Of a stretch of 64,000 nucleotides of DNA, positions 1-9,269 are shown in pieces. The translations under genes were made by a program, and so were the position numbers. The number at the start of each line of letters is the position of its first letter. Position 1 is the stretch's first letter. The DNA is from Luteibacter rhizovicinus. GTDB taxonomy: Bacteria > Pseudomonadota > Gammaproteobacteria > Xanthomonadales > Rhodanobacteraceae. Under the pieces are notes generated by a model. The model did no database searches. It was not told the origin of the DNA and saw nothing but the letters and a program-made list of their open reading frames with translations. The DNA lies in NCBI RefSeq assembly GCF_004342265.1, contig NZ_SMCS01000002.1, positions 496,001 to 560,000 on the forward strand, read 5' to 3'.

Positions 1-1
1 C

Positions 2-1603
2 GACGCCGGTATCCGGCACAGCATGCTCAGCGAGATCGTCGAAATCGTCGAGCCGCGCTGGCAGGCCGCCGTGGAGGCCGTACTCGCGGGCTACCGGCAT
101 GTCGTCCTGCTGGACGACCCCAGCGATCGCGAGAAAGCCTGGGCGCTTGGCGAAAGCCATCGTTACAAGCACTTCGTCGTTGCCGATCGCGCACCCGCCG
201 CCAGCAACGTCACGCGCGGATCGCTGCTCGAAGTCGTCGACTTCTCCGCCGCCGCGCCCGAATGGCTGCTGCGCCAGCTCGATCGCATCCGTCGCGTGGA
301 CGATGTCGCGGATGGCGCGAAGGTCGCGCGCGATCAGGACTGGATTACGCCGCAAGGCTATTTCCGCGAGCGACGCGGCGGTCGCCATCTCGGCGTCGAC
401 GACGTGTATTTCGGCGCCGCGGCGCGCGAGCGTCAGCTCGACGATGGCGAAGCACGCCTGCAACACATCGAGAAACAACTGCGCGACTTCGCGGAGGCGC
501 GCAAGGAATGGCAGCGCAAGGCGGGCGACGCCGAGGGCGTGCTTCGCGGCGCGAACGCCAGCGGCCAGCTTGCCGATCGCGCGGACGAATTCGCCGAGGC
601 GCATGCGCAGCAGTCCGGTCTTCGCGAAGACATGCAGCGCTGCGCGGACAGCTATGCGGCCACCGAGGCGCATTACGAAGCCGTACGCGAACGGCGCGTC
701 GACAACTCGCGCTCGCGCGACAACGAGTCGCGCGAGCATCGTCAGGTCCAGAACCAGCTAGCGGACAGCGTGCGCATGTACGCACATGGCCGAACCGAAC
801 AGATAGAACGTCTGAAAGCCATGCGCACCCGTCGCGGCCACGTGCGCATCGAACATCGCACGCGCGCCGCCATGGGCGCCCTGCGCGAACGCTACGAATC
901 TCCCGCCGCCGTGCGCCGCGAAATCGAGCGCATCGAACGCCGTCTCGCCGAAGGGCACTGGGAAACCGATGCAAGCTGCGTCCCATTGCGCGACAAACTC
1001 GGCGCCGACCACGATGGTCTGAAACACGATCTGGAACGCCGTCGCGTCCATCTGGAACGCGCCTCGCGCATCACGACCGAAGCGCGCGGCGCCTATATCC
1101 AGGTGCTGCGCAATACCGTGCGTCGTTACGCGAAGAACCTCAAGGTACTGGCGGAGCTTGCCGGTATCGGCGTCGAGGTCGACCTGCCCGAGCTCAGCAA
1201 CGATGATCTCGCGCTCGCCTCCGCCGCGCTCAACGTGCGTTTCGAGTTCGACAAAAAGGGCTGGATCGGCATGGACGACGGCGAGGCATCCGGTGGCCAG
1301 CAGGTCATGAAATCCCTGCTTCTGCTCGTTGCACTGATGCGCGACGAAGATCGTCCCGGCGGTTTCGTTTTCATCGACGAACCGTTCGCGCATCTGGACA
1401 TCTTCAACATCGACAAGGTCGGCGCGTTCCTCAAATCGACCAGCGCGCAGTACATCCTGACCACGCCGGCCACGCATAACGTCAACGTGTTCCAGCCGTC
1501 CGACATCACGCTGGTCACCAGCAAACGTCGTCCGGGAGCGACCTGGGCGCAGCCCCTGGCGGTACTGCGCCGCCGGCCCGAACCGGCCGGAGAGCCGGCG
1601 TGA
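2..1603 (+). CDS. SMC-like ATPase, C-terminal part (5' end outside window)
   Basis: The reading frame is open from base 2 to the stop at 1601-1603 and has no start of its own at the window edge, so the gene begins upstream. The first part resembles an SMC hinge, followed by a long charged, coiled-coil-like stretch (about residues 130-390). The end is an ABC-type ATPase head: signature SGGQQ followed by Walker B with the D-loop, FVFIDEPFAHLD, and a late conserved His region (TTPATHN). Proteins of this kind bind DNA or chromosome loops as coiled-coil ATPases. The N-terminal Walker A half cannot be seen, so the exact subfamily (classical SMC or an SMC-like repair/defence ATPase) is undecided. 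The stop overlaps the start of the next gene. Confidence 0.75.
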   Translation, partial: DAGIRHSMLSEIVEIVEPRWQAAVEAVLAGYRHVVLLDDPSDREKAWALGESHRYKHFVVADRAPAASNVTRGSLLEVVDFSAAAPEWLLRQLDRIRRVDDVADGAKVARDQDWITPQGYFRERRGGRHLGVDDVYFGAAARERQLDDGEARLQHIEKQLRDFAEARKEWQRKAGDAEGVLRGANASGQLADRADEFAEAHAQQSGLREDMQRCADSYAATEAHYEAVRERRVDNSRSRDNESREHRQVQNQLADSVRMYAHGRTEQIERLKAMRTRRGHVRIEHRTRAAMGALRERYESPAAVRREIERIERRLAEGHWETDASCVPLRDKLGADHDGLKHDLERRRVHLERASRITTEARGAYIQVLRNTVRRYAKNLKVLAELAGIGVEVDLPELSNDDLALASAALNVRFEFDKKGWIGMDDGEASGGQQVMKSLLLLVALMRDEDRPGGFVFIDEPFAHLDIFNIDKVGAFLKSTSAQYILTTPATHNVNVFQPSDITLVTSKRRPGATWAQPLAVLRRRPEPAGEPA

Positions 1604-1947
1604 AGCGCCGGATCGTCACCTTCCTCGTGCTGGCCGCCACCGGATCGGCGGTCCTCGCGCAGGCCCTGCCCGGGACACCCGCTGAGTATCTCAAGCGCAT
1701 GGACGCCAACGGCGACGGCAAGGTCAGCGAAGCGGAGTACGTCGATTACATGAGTGCCGGCTTCCGTCGTATGGATATCAACGACGATGGAGTGCTCGAC
1801 GCGAACGACGGCCCCATGCGCCCCGGCGCCCGCCCGGTTCGCCTGGACGAGTTCCAGCGCAATCTGATCCATCAGTTCCACAAGCTGGATCGCAATCACG
1901 ATGGATTCCTGAACGCGCGGGAGTTGACCCAGCCGCCGCAGGAGTGA
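1600..1947 (+). CDS. Exported EF-hand protein
   Basis: 115 residues starting at a GTG that overlaps the upstream stop (GTGA), which suggests translational coupling. Residues 1-20 form a signal peptide (KRRIVTFLVLAATGSAVLA, then AQ). Three EF-hand-like calcium loops follow: DANGDGKVSEAE near residue 35, DINDDGVLDANDG near 59 and DRNHDGFLNARE near 97. The protein is probably periplasmic and binds calcium. Small EF-hand proteins of this kind are common in Xanthomonadales, but their partners are unknown. The physical coupling to an SMC-like ATPase may be incidental. Confidence 0.8.
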   Translation: MKRRIVTFLVLAATGSAVLAQALPGTPAEYLKRMDANGDGKVSEAEYVDYMSAGFRRMDINDDGVLDANDGPMRPGARPVRLDEFQRNLIHQFHKLDRNHDGFLNARELTQPPQE

Positions 1948-1972
1948 GGGGCGTCGCTTTCTGGGGCTCTCT

Positions 1973-2004
1973 GGCTCTCTATGCCTGTGGCCCCCACAGA
2001 GAGC
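1973..2004. other. Imperfect stem-loop
   Basis: GGCTCTCT near 1973 pairs with AGAGAGCC near 1997, with an inner CTGTG/CACAG stem. It lies between the EF-hand gene and the diguanylate cyclase gene and has no U-run. It might terminate transcription weakly or be a decayed copy of a dispersed palindrome; the rest of 1948-2111 shows nothing else clear. Confidence 0.3.
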
Positions 2005-2111
2005 CGCAAAGCGCCGGATCCCCGGTCGCGCGCCTATTCCACCCATCGCTTGCCGCTCCAGCTTCTCGTAAGATGTGACCTATTTCGCAGAACAACGCGA
2101 CGGTCGGGGAC

Positions 2112-3473
2112 GTGCGTTTGGACAACCAGCTTTGGGAAGGCAAGTACCACGCGGCGCTCGAGCGCATGGACCGCGAGGTATCGCAGTGGCGGTCGGTCGA
2201 ATCCTTGTTGCGCCAGCTGGTCGGCTGTCTCGGACAGGCTGCGCGAGGCGCGCACGACGAACTCGACCGGCATCTGGATGGCGTTCGCGATGCGATACAC
2301 GGCCCCGCCGATCCCGCCATCCTCGAACCCCTCGTCTCCGGACTGACGGATGCCGTTGCCGGCCTGCAACGCCCCCGCGTCGCACACCACGAAACAGCCG
2401 ATGCGCCTCCCCGCGTTGCCCGGACGGAAAACGGTTCGTCCGTTCAATCGGCGCTGAGCCGCCTGGTCGACCGTATTCTCGTCGTACCCCGGCTGACGGA
2501 ACGCGCCGCCAACCTGCGTCGCGACGTAGCCAATGCGGACACCCTGGTGTCGCTCGCGTCCTGCGGCGAAAAGCTGGCCGACCTGATCAACGAACAGCGG
2601 CTCGCACTGCAGCGCGAAATCGATACTCTTCAATCCATCCTGCGCCATGTGACCGGACGTCTCGATGAGATGACGCGGCACATGTCGCGCGAACTGGCCG
2701 ACCAGTCGACTGGCGAAGCGAACGGTCAGGCACTCGATGCTTCGGTCGCGAACGAAATGCGCCTGCTGGGCGATGCCGCGCTGGAAGTGGACGACATCAC
2801 CGAGCTGCGCTTCCAGATCGGTACCCGGCTGGACGCCATCAACGATTGCTTCCGCGAGTTCCGCGAGCGCGAAGGTGCGCGGTTATCGGCCTATCGCGAA
2901 CGTGCCGAAAGCATGCGCTTGCGCGTCGAGCAACTGGAAACCGAGCGCGCCGCGCTGCAGCGTTCGCTCGAACGCGAACACGAACTGGCGCAGACCGACA
3001 CGATGATCGGCATGCCCAATCGCCTCGCCTACGAAAAACGCATCGAGGCCGCGCACGAAAGCTGGCTGGTCACGGGGCACCCGCTTTCCATCGCCGCGAT
3101 CGATATCGATCATTTCAAGAGCATCAACGATACGTACGGCCATACGGCGGGCGATGCGGTGCTGCGGATCATCGGCCAGGCGCTGGTGAAACATGTGCGG
3201 CCCTGCGATTTCGTGGCGCGTTACGGCGGTGAAGAGTTCATTGTCGTTTTCGATGGCGCCGACGAAGCCGAAGCCCTGCAGGTAAGCGATCGCCTGCGCA
3301 GCAAGATCCAGCTTTTGTCCTTCCATGCCAGCCGGCAACACGTCCGTGTCACCGCGTCGATCGGCGTCGCCCGTTTCATGCCCGGCGATACTCCCCGGTC
3401 GGTGTTCGAGCGAGCCGATCTTGCGCTTTACACCGCCAAGAATGGCGGACGCAATCGTTGCGTGGTCGGCTGA
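2112..3473 (+). CDS. Diguanylate cyclase (GGDEF domain)
   Basis: 453 residues from a GTG start. The C-terminal third is a GGDEF domain: the active-site loop is GGEEF at residues 372-376, and an RxxD inhibitory site (RPCD, residues 363-366) sits exactly five residues before it. An active enzyme with product inhibition by cyclic-di-GMP is therefore expected. Family-conserved substrate residues are visible in DIDHFKSINDTYGH. The N-terminal ~290 residues carry no recognised sensor and no clear membrane segment; they are charged and helical, with a coiled coil near residues 240-290 that probably dimerises the GGDEF domains. The enzyme makes c-di-GMP from two GTP and is probably cytosolic. No EAL domain is present. 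Confidence 0.9.
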   Translation: MRLDNQLWEGKYHAALERMDREVSQWRSVESLLRQLVGCLGQAARGAHDELDRHLDGVRDAIHGPADPAILEPLVSGLTDAVAGLQRPRVAHHETADAPPRVARTENGSSVQSALSRLVDRILVVPRLTERAANLRRDVANADTLVSLASCGEKLADLINEQRLALQREIDTLQSILRHVTGRLDEMTRHMSRELADQSTGEANGQALDASVANEMRLLGDAALEVDDITELRFQIGTRLDAINDCFREFREREGARLSAYRERAESMRLRVEQLETERAALQRSLEREHELAQTDTMIGMPNRLAYEKRIEAAHESWLVTGHPLSIAAIDIDHFKSINDTYGHTAGDAVLRIIGQALVKHVRPCDFVARYGGEEFIVVFDGADEAEALQVSDRLRSKIQLLSFHASRQHVRVTASIGVARFMPGDTPRSVFERADLALYTAKNGGRNRCVVG

Positions 3474-3485
3474 AGCGGAAATGCC

Positions 3486-3740
3486 CTAGCACGCCCTGGC
3501 GCGTGGCCGTAGCAGATCGCGGTCGTGCGCCGGCGCTTCCTCGCGATGCGATGTCTTCTGGTGCCCCGGATACGACGTGCAGTCATCCACGAGGTCGCCC
3601 CTGTCGTGGACCGCATTCAGCGTCGTCGTCGGCATGACGGCCGATGTGCCCTGTACCTTGCGGTCGTCGATGTGGGCAATCGCCAGGGCCAGCCCGCAGA
3701 ACCAGGCCATAAACAGAAGCACGAAGTAGCGCTGATTCAT
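3486..3740 (-). CDS. Small membrane-anchored or exported hypothetical protein
   Basis: 84 residues, not recognised. The start is supported by GAGGA nine bases upstream of the ATG. Residues 4-22 (RYFVLLFMAWFCGLALAIA) form a signal peptide or single membrane anchor. The remainder is hydrophilic and rich in His, Asp and Arg, with two Cys. It stands alone, facing the diguanylate cyclase gene convergently. It could be a chance frame in GC-rich DNA, but the ribosome site and hydrophobic N-terminus favour a real gene. Confidence 0.5.
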   Translation of the reverse strand: MNQRYFVLLFMAWFCGLALAIAHIDDRKVQGTSAVMPTTTLNAVHDRGDLVDDCTSYPGHQKTSHREEAPAHDRDLLRPRARAC

Positions 3741-3895
3741 GGATCATTCCTCAACATGACAGGTCCACCCACGTGGTGTCGGTGGCTGTCCCATTTTCTT
3801 GAGCGCGACCATCGGCGCACCATGCGCCCATCGCCCGGTGCGGACGCTACGGATTCTGAAGGACATGTGGGCGCTCGCCGACACGGCCCCTGTTC

Positions 3896-4585
3896 TCAGG
3901 CAATGCCGAATAATGCACCCACGGCCGATGTGGCCGCCATCGCGGCGGCACCCCAGAAGCCGATGCGAGTGGCCCCGCGCAGCATGCTCGCACCGCCGAG
4001 CCGCGCGGACAGCGCGCCCAGCCCCAACAACGCCAGCAGCGAAACACCGACCACCCCGACCGCCAGATAGCCATCGGGCGCCAGCCAGGCGGCCAGCAGA
4101 GGCAGCAGCGCACCGGTCGCGAAACTGGTCGCCGAAGCGGCGGCCGCCTGCAACGGTCGCGCCGCGGTGGTATCGGACAGTCCCAGCTCGTCGCGGGCAT
4201 GCGCCTGCAACGCGTCGTGCTTCATGAGCTGGTCGGCCACGGTATTGGCAAGGTCGCGGTCCAGGCCGCGCATGACATATATCTCGGTCAGCTCGCGGTG
4301 CTCGCCGGTCGGATCGTTCTCCAGTTCCCAGGATTCGAGAGCGAGTTCGGCTCGTTCGCTGTCCGCCTGCGAATAGACGGACACGTACTCGCCCGCTCCC
4401 ATCGACATGGCGCCGGCCACCAGACCGGCAACGCCCGCGATCAGCACGTTGCTGGCACCCGATTCGGCGGCGGCCACGCCGATCATCAGGCTCGCCGTGG
4501 ACAGGATGCCGTCGTTGGCACCGAGTACGGCCGCGCGAAGCCACGCGATGCGCCCCGTGCGATGCTTCTCCCGATGTCGCCTCAT
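3896..4585 (-). CDS. VIT/CCC1 family membrane transporter
   Basis: 229 residues. The opening RAAVLGANDGILSTASLMIGVA is the hallmark of the VIT1/CCC1 family (vacuolar iron/manganese transporters), and MSMGAGEYVSVYSQ is the second conserved block. Five membrane segments are expected, with a hydrophilic, acidic metal-binding insert around residues 75-140. In bacteria these proteins are thought to move Fe(II) or Mn(II) out of the cytosol, by homology only here. The ATG overlaps the stop of the upstream FUSC gene (ATGA), so the two are probably cotranscribed and coupled. Confidence 0.88.
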   Translation of the reverse strand: MRRHREKHRTGRIAWLRAAVLGANDGILSTASLMIGVAAAESGASNVLIAGVAGLVAGAMSMGAGEYVSVYSQADSERAELALESWELENDPTGEHRELTEIYVMRGLDRDLANTVADQLMKHDALQAHARDELGLSDTTAARPLQAAAASATSFATGALLPLLAAWLAPDGYLAVGVVGVSLLALLGLGALSARLGGASMLRGATRIGFWGAAAMAATSAVGALFGIA

Positions 4586-5190
4586 GCGTCGTCCTCCCTC
4601 GTATGTTCGTGGATAAACAGGGCCTGGATCCGAGCCATGGCCCAGCTCACCGAAAGAGCGCAGACCGTGCCCAGGGCCACCTCGCCTACGCGAATAAATG
4701 CGAACTGCCATGCCGGGCCGGTCGATGGCACCAGCAGGACGATCGTGGCGGTAATCGCACCGAGCCGCGCCGAAGCGCCGGCGTTGAGTATCCAGCAGGC
4801 GACGATCACGACGAATACCGCGACGACAAAGGACACGATCTGCCCGACGTCCAGCCATATCCCGAACAGACCCGCGACGGCGCCCAGCGCCGCGCCGATG
4901 CACTGGTCGCGCGAAGAGCCGCGGGTATCCGTGTAACTCAACTGGGTAACGGCGATGGCGGTAATCGCGGCCCAGAAGGCCTGCTGAGTATGCAGCAGCA
5001 GACCGATGCCATAGGCGATCAACGATGCGGTACTCGCCTGCGTCGCCATCAGCAGACCCTTGAGCACCCTGTGGCCGACAGGCATCGAACGAAACAGGTA
5101 ATCCAGCGCCCGCTCGGCACGATCCAGACGCAGCAACCGATACGCGGCGGCGGTGCGCCGGGCGTCGCGTGCGGGCTCGTCGGCTTTCAT
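4582..5190 (-). CDS. FUSC family inner-membrane protein
   Basis: About 202 residues from the ATG giving MKADEPARD; an earlier in-frame ATG upstream would add ~20 poorly hydrophobic residues and is less likely. Four to five hydrophobic segments follow residue 45, including AFWAAITAIAVTQLSYTDTR, GAALGAVAGLFGIWLD and IVSFVVAVFVVIVACWIL. This is the pattern of the fusaric-acid-resistance/aromatic-acid exporter-like (FUSC) membrane domain without the large cytosolic part. Substrate unknown. It overlaps the VIT transporter gene by 4 bases. Confidence 0.75.
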   Translation of the reverse strand: MKADEPARDARRTAAAYRLLRLDRAERALDYLFRSMPVGHRVLKGLLMATQASTASLIAYGIGLLLHTQQAFWAAITAIAVTQLSYTDTRGSSRDQCIGAALGAVAGLFGIWLDVGQIVSFVVAVFVVIVACWILNAGASARLGAITATIVLLVPSTGPAWQFAFIRVGEVALGTVCALSVSWAMARIQALFIHEHTREDDA

Positions 5191-5340
5191 CCTGCGGCGG
5201 TCCTCGATCGGTCGGCACCTGACGGCACCGGTTCCGCCCATGGTATCGCGCCAGTTCCCCGCAGGGCCGGGTGGCCGCACAATAGCGCCAGTTCAGCGCC
5301 CGGCTACGGCTGTGTCCTTACCCAACAAGCGAGTTATTCG

Positions 5341-5847
5341 ATGTCCATCACGATGTACCACGCCACGGTGCCCGGTCTTGTCCGTGCGCTCAACGCCCTT
5401 TCGAGCGTCCTGAAGAAGGGCGAAGCCCATGCGACGGAACGCAACATCGCACCCGAAGTACTGCTGCATACGCGCATTACCCCGGACATGTTCCCGCTGA
5501 TCCGTCAGGTGCAGATCGCCACCGATATGGCCAAGGGCGCCGTCGCCCGCCTGGCTGGCGTCGACCCGATCCGCCTCGACGACAACGAAACCACCTTCGC
5601 CGAACTGTATGCGCGCATCGACAAAGTCGTGAGCCTGCTGGAGAGCTTCACGCCCGAGCAGATCGACGGCAGCGAAGACCGCGACATCCTGCTGAAAATG
5701 CGCACGGGCGAAATGCATTTCAAAGGCCAGGACTACCTGCTCGGTTTCGTGCTGCCCAACGTGTACTTTCACTGCACCACGGCCTACGCGATCCTGCGCG
5801 GCGTCGGCGTCGTGCTGGGCAAGTCCGACTTCATCGGCAAGCCGTAA
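5341..5847 (+). CDS. DUF1993 family protein (copy 1)
   Basis: 168 residues. It matches the DUF1993 pattern: MSITMYHATVPGLVRALNAL at the start, a central DDNETTFAELYARI block, and the C-terminal LPNVYFHCTTAYAILR and LGKSDFIG motifs. The fold of this family is a DinB-like four-helix bundle and its function is unknown. A clear paralogue lies at 7744-8253, with a divergently oriented ABC exporter between them. No signal peptide, so cytosolic. Confidence 0.85.
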   Translation: MSITMYHATVPGLVRALNALSSVLKKGEAHATERNIAPEVLLHTRITPDMFPLIRQVQIATDMAKGAVARLAGVDPIRLDDNETTFAELYARIDKVVSLLESFTPEQIDGSEDRDILLKMRTGEMHFKGQDYLLGFVLPNVYFHCTTAYAILRGVGVVLGKSDFIGKP

Positions 5848-5892
5848 GTTACTGCACTCGCGGCGCGCCATGCGCCGCGAGTTGTTCCCGGG

Positions 5893-6654
5893 TCAGGACT
5901 TGAGCTTCCACCCCGTGCGGAAAATCCACCACACGATGGCAAGGCACAGCAGCATGAACCCGAAGGTCACCCCGACGCTGACGAACACGTTCACGTCCGC
6001 TTTGCCGTAGAAACTCCAGCGGAAACCGCTGACCAGGTATACGACCGGATTGAACAGCGTGATCTTCTGCCACACCGGCGGAAGCATGCTGATCGAATAG
6101 AAGCTTCCGCCCAGGAAGGTCAGCGGAGTGACCACCATCAGCGGCACCACCTGCAGCTTCTGGAAGTCGTCGGCCCACAGGCCGATGATGAAACCGAACA
6201 GGCTGAAGGTGATGGAGGTAAGTATCAGGAAACCCACCATCCAGACCGGGTGTTCGATGTGGTACGGCACGAAGGCGCGCGCCGTGATCAGGATCAGCAG
6301 ACCGAGCGCGATCGATTTCGTGGCAGCCGCACCGACATAGCCGATGACGACTTCCACGTACGACACGGGCGCGGAAAGCAGTTCGTAGATCGTGCCGGCC
6401 CACTTCGGCATGTAGATACCGAACGACGCGTTGGAAATACTCTCGTTAAGCAGCGAAAGCATGATCAGGCCGGGGATGATGAAAGCACCGTAGCTCACGC
6501 CGCCGATATCGCCCATGCGCGAACCGATGGCCGCGCCGAAGACCACGAAGTAAAGCGATGTCGAAAGCACCGGCGAGGCGATGCTCTGCATCAGCGTGCG
6601 GAACGTGCGGGCCATCTCGAAACGATAAATGGCGCGAATCGCGTGGAAGTTCAT
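5893..6654 (-). CDS. ABC-2 type transporter permease
   Basis: 253 residues with six hydrophobic segments. The sequence has the ABC-2 permease layout: an N-terminal amphipathic stretch ([15 protein letters not shown]), early membrane helices, and a conserved [20 protein letters not shown] region before the last helices. It forms an exporter with the ATPase encoded immediately upstream, whose stop overlaps this start (ATGA). The substrate cannot be told from sequence; relatives are annotated as multidrug, polysaccharide or lipid exporters. Confidence 0.9.
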   Translation of the reverse strand: MNFHAIRAIYRFEMARTFRTLMQSIASPVLSTSLYFVVFGAAIGSRMGDIGGVSYGAFIIPGLIMLSLLNESISNASFGIYMPKWAGTIYELLSAPVSYVEVVIGYVGAAATKSIALGLLILITARAFVPYHIEHPVWMVGFLILTSITFSLFGFIIGLWADDFQKLQVVPLMVVTPLTFLGGSFYSISMLPPVWQKITLFNPVVYLVSGFRWSFYGKADVNVFVSVGVTFGFMLLCLAIVWWIFRTGWKLKS

Positions 6655-7616
6655 GCGCGCGACCTCACCAGGCTGACGAAAATATCCTCGAGCGAACTCT
6701 CGCTCGAATGCAGATCCTTGAAATCGATACCCAGCTCGCTCAGTCGCCGCAACAGGCCGGCGATACCGGTCTCTTCGCTCTGCGTGTCGAACGTATAGAC
6801 CAGCTGACGGCCTTCGTCCGACAGTTCCAGAGGCAGGTCGGCGAGGTGTTCGGGAAGTTGCTCCAGTGGGTTCTGCAATTGCAGGGTCAGCTGCTTCTTG
6901 CCGAGCTTGCGCATCAGTGTCGCCTTATCTTCGACGACGATAAGTTCGCCGCTGCTGATGACGCCGATGCGATCGGCCATCTCTTCAGCTTCTTCGATGT
7001 AATGCGTGGTGAGGATGATTGTCACGCCCGACTCGCGCAGCTTGCGCACCATGTCCCACATATCGTGACGCAGTTCGACGTCGACGCCCGCGGTGGGCTC
7101 GTCGAGGAAAAGCACGCGCGGTTCGTGTGCCAGCGCCTTGGCGATCAGTACGCGACGCTTCATGCCGCCGGAGAGCGTCATGATCTTCGAATCGCGCTTT
7201 TCCCATAGCGACAACTGGCGCAGTACGCGCTCGAGGTAGACGGGATTGGGTGCGCGTCCGTACAGACCGCGGCTGAACTTCACCGTTGCCCAGACGCTTT
7301 CGAACGCATCGGTGGACAGTTCCTGCGGCACCAGGCCGATCAGGGCGCGCGCGGCGCGGAAGTCGCGAACGATGTCGTGACCGTCGACCGTCACGGAACC
7401 TTCGCTCCCGTTGACGATGCCGCAGACGATGCTGATCAGCGTCGTCTTGCCGGCACCGTTCGGACCGAGCAGCGCGAAGATCTCTCCACGGCGAATATCC
7501 AGGTCCACGCGTTTCAGCGCCTGGAATCCCGACTTGTATATTTTGGAAAGGCCGCGCACGGAAACGACTGCGTCGGCGGTGGCAAGGCCGTCTGGCCGGG
7601 ATTGCGTATCTGGCAT
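6651..7616 (-). CDS. ABC transporter ATP-binding protein
   Basis: 321 residues from the ATG giving [10 protein letters not shown]; the frame extends upstream but without family similarity. Walker A is GPNGAGKTT, the signature is LSGGMKRR, Walker B is [12 protein letters not shown] and the H-loop is [15 protein letters not shown]. The C-terminal ~80 residues form the extension typical of CcmA/DrrA-like exporter ATPases. It powers the permease encoded just downstream. The operon is divergent from the DUF1993 copy-2 gene. Confidence 0.92.
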   Translation of the reverse strand: MPDTQSRPDGLATADAVVSVRGLSKIYKSGFQALKRVDLDIRRGEIFALLGPNGAGKTTLISIVCGIVNGSEGSVTVDGHDIVRDFRAARALIGLVPQELSTDAFESVWATVKFSRGLYGRAPNPVYLERVLRQLSLWEKRDSKIMTLSGGMKRRVLIAKALAHEPRVLFLDEPTAGVDVELRHDMWDMVRKLRESGVTIILTTHYIEEAEEMADRIGVISSGELIVVEDKATLMRKLGKKQLTLQLQNPLEQLPEHLADLPLELSDEGRQLVYTFDTQSEETGIAGLLRRLSELGIDFKDLHSSESSLEDIFVSLVRSRA

Positions 7617-7743
7617 GGGGACCGGTCCGTGGGATCGTGCGAAATCGCGATGGTAGTCCTCCTTCGACGGGCTTGTCGCGGGACTTGTCGTGGACCATTT
7701 CCGACCCCACCCTCTCGCAAACTTCCATAAAAGGACCGCGGCC

Positions 7744-8253
7744 ATGACGATTTCGCTTTACGAAGCTTCCGTTCCCGTCTTCGTTCGTGGCCTGGGGGTG
7801 CTGGAGCATCTGCTGGACAAGGCCGATGCGCATGCGGGCGCGCATGGCACGCCGCACGATGCGCTGGTGCAGGCCCGCCTCGCACCGGACATGCTGACAC
7901 TCGCCGGTCAGGTCCAGCGTGCCAGCGATACGTCGAAGTTCGCCGTCGAGCGCGTTTCCGGCGTGGCGTCGCCACGCTTTCCCGACGACGAAACGACGTT
8001 TCCGGAACTGCGCAAGCGCATCGCCTCGACGGCTGCGTGGCTGGAATCGGTGGATGCCGCCACCGTCGATGCCGCCGAATCGCGCCAGGTCGAATTCAAG
8101 CTCGGACCCGACGTGCGCCATTTCACACCGAAGGCATATCTGCTGACATTCGCGCTGCCCAACTTTTTCTTTCACATCGCGACAGCGCACGACATTCTGC
8201 GCAATCAGGGCGTGGCTGTCGGCAAACTCGATTATCTGGGACCGTACGCGTGA
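7744..8253 (+). CDS. DUF1993 family protein (copy 2)
   Basis: 169 residues, paralogous to the protein at 5341-5847: [46 protein letters not shown] and VGKLDYLG align with the same blocks. A ribosome site (AAAAGGACCGCGGCC) precedes the ATG, whereas an earlier in-frame ATG at 7690 would add unconserved residues. The stop overlaps the GTG of tag (GTGA), so translation of the DNA repair gene may depend on it. Function unknown. Confidence 0.85.
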   Translation: MTISLYEASVPVFVRGLGVLEHLLDKADAHAGAHGTPHDALVQARLAPDMLTLAGQVQRASDTSKFAVERVSGVASPRFPDDETTFPELRKRIASTAAWLESVDAATVDAAESRQVEFKLGPDVRHFTPKAYLLTFALPNFFFHIATAHDILRNQGVAVGKLDYLGPYA

Positions 8254-8804
8254 AGCGCTGCGCGTGGTGCGATACCGACGACATGATGCGCGCCTATCAC
8301 GACGAGGAATGGGGCGTGCCGGAACGCGACAGCCGCGCGCTGTGGGAAAAACTCATTCTCGATGGATTCCAGGCGGGGCTCTCGTGGCGAACCATCCTTG
8401 CGCGACGCGATGGCTTCAGACGGGCATTCAAGGGATTCGACCCGAAGGTCATCGCGCGGTTCGGCGAAAAAGACGTGGCGCGGCTGGTGGTCGATGAAGG
8501 AATCATCCGGTCCCGCAGCAAGATCGAAGCGACCGTCGGCAACGCGAAGGCCTATCTGGCGATGCAGGCGGCCGGGGAGGATTTCTCCGATTTTTGCTGG
8601 GGATACGTGAAAGGCAAGCCGATTGTGACCAAGGGACCGCGTCCGACCCAGACCGAACTGTCGGTGACGCTGTCCAAGGCATTGAAAAAACGCGGGTTCA
8701 AATTCGTGGGCCCCGTGATCGTCTATGCGTGGATGCAGGCCGTCGGACTGGTAAACGACCACGACGCGAGCTGCTTCCGCCATAAGCAGGTAGGCCTGTT
8801 GTAG
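8250..8804 (+). CDS. tag: DNA-3-methyladenine glycosylase I
   Basis: 184 residues from a GTG that overlaps the upstream stop. The zinc-binding residues of the Tag family are all in place: Cys4 and His17 near the N-terminus (RCAWCDTDDMMRAYHDEEWG) and the C-terminal His-x3-Cys of VNDHDASCFRH. The catalytic region LILDGFQAGLSW is also conserved. The enzyme removes 3-methyladenine from alkylated DNA to start base excision repair. The TAG stop codon (8802-8804) lies inside a GTAGGAGC repeat half-element. Confidence 0.95.
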   Translation: MKRCAWCDTDDMMRAYHDEEWGVPERDSRALWEKLILDGFQAGLSWRTILARRDGFRRAFKGFDPKVIARFGEKDVARLVVDEGIIRSRSKIEATVGNAKAYLAMQAAGEDFSDFCWGYVKGKPIVTKGPRPTQTELSVTLSKALKKRGFKFVGPVIVYAWMQAVGLVNDHDASCFRHKQVGLL

Positions 8805-8816
8805 GAGCCCGCTTGC
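8801..8816 (+). repeat. Half copy of the GTAGGAGC palindromic repeat
   Basis: GTAGGAGCCCGCTTGC equals the left end of the ~138-bp element at 21181 (allowing GCAGGAGC/GTAGGAGC). Bases 2-4 of the motif provide the stop codon of tag. No partner end is seen nearby, so this is a solo or decayed copy. Confidence 0.6.
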
Positions 8817-8893
8817 CCAGGTCTCCATTAACGCTTTTATTCCTCGCCCCGGCGTAGCGTGGCTGAACGGCCCATCCTGTGAACGAGGACATC

Positions 8894-9181
8894 ATGGCTT
8901 CGAGTTCCGCCCAGCTTTTCATCCCTTACTGCGACGTCGCGCAGGGGCCATGGATTGTCCACCGCGCCTCGCTGCCCCTCGGTCGTTATTCCTCGCAAGT
9001 CCAGGCCATCGAGGCCGCGGAAGCGATGGCGCCCGCGCTGTCCTCCAATCTCGGCAGGCCCGTGAAGATCCACGTCCAGCAGGTCGACGGGACCTGGCTG
9101 GAGCACACGTACGTCGCGGCGGGCCTGGTGAACCAGGTGCGCGAACCGCTGCCGTCGGGACATCACGGCTTCCACCACTGA
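8894..9181 (+). CDS. Small conserved protein, DUF2188-like
   Basis: 95 residues. The ATG at 8894 is chosen because GAGGA lies six bases upstream; a GTG at 8879 is the alternative. The protein has a short beta-rich N-terminus (WIVHRASLPLGRYSS) followed by QAIEAAEAMAPALSSN and a VKIHVQQVDGTW strand. This layout recalls DUF2188-type small domains, in which one helix for an index-like region precedes a hairpin. Family assignment is tentative, function unknown; no signal peptide or membrane segment. Confidence 0.6.
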   Translation: MASSSAQLFIPYCDVAQGPWIVHRASLPLGRYSSQVQAIEAAEAMAPALSSNLGRPVKIHVQQVDGTWLEHTYVAAGLVNQVREPLPSGHHGFHH

Positions 9182-9269
9182 AACACTGCTGACACGACCG
9201 GGGTCTGGCGGCCGGTTTAGGCCACGGTTTCCGTTACCCTAGGGGGGTTGCCGTACCGACCCCCTTCCC

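Noticed and set aside
23-1603. ATG at base 23 as the true start of the SMC-like gene
   Set aside because: The frame is open to the window edge, the N-terminal ATPase half with Walker A is missing, and the residues before the ATG continue the hinge-like sequence.
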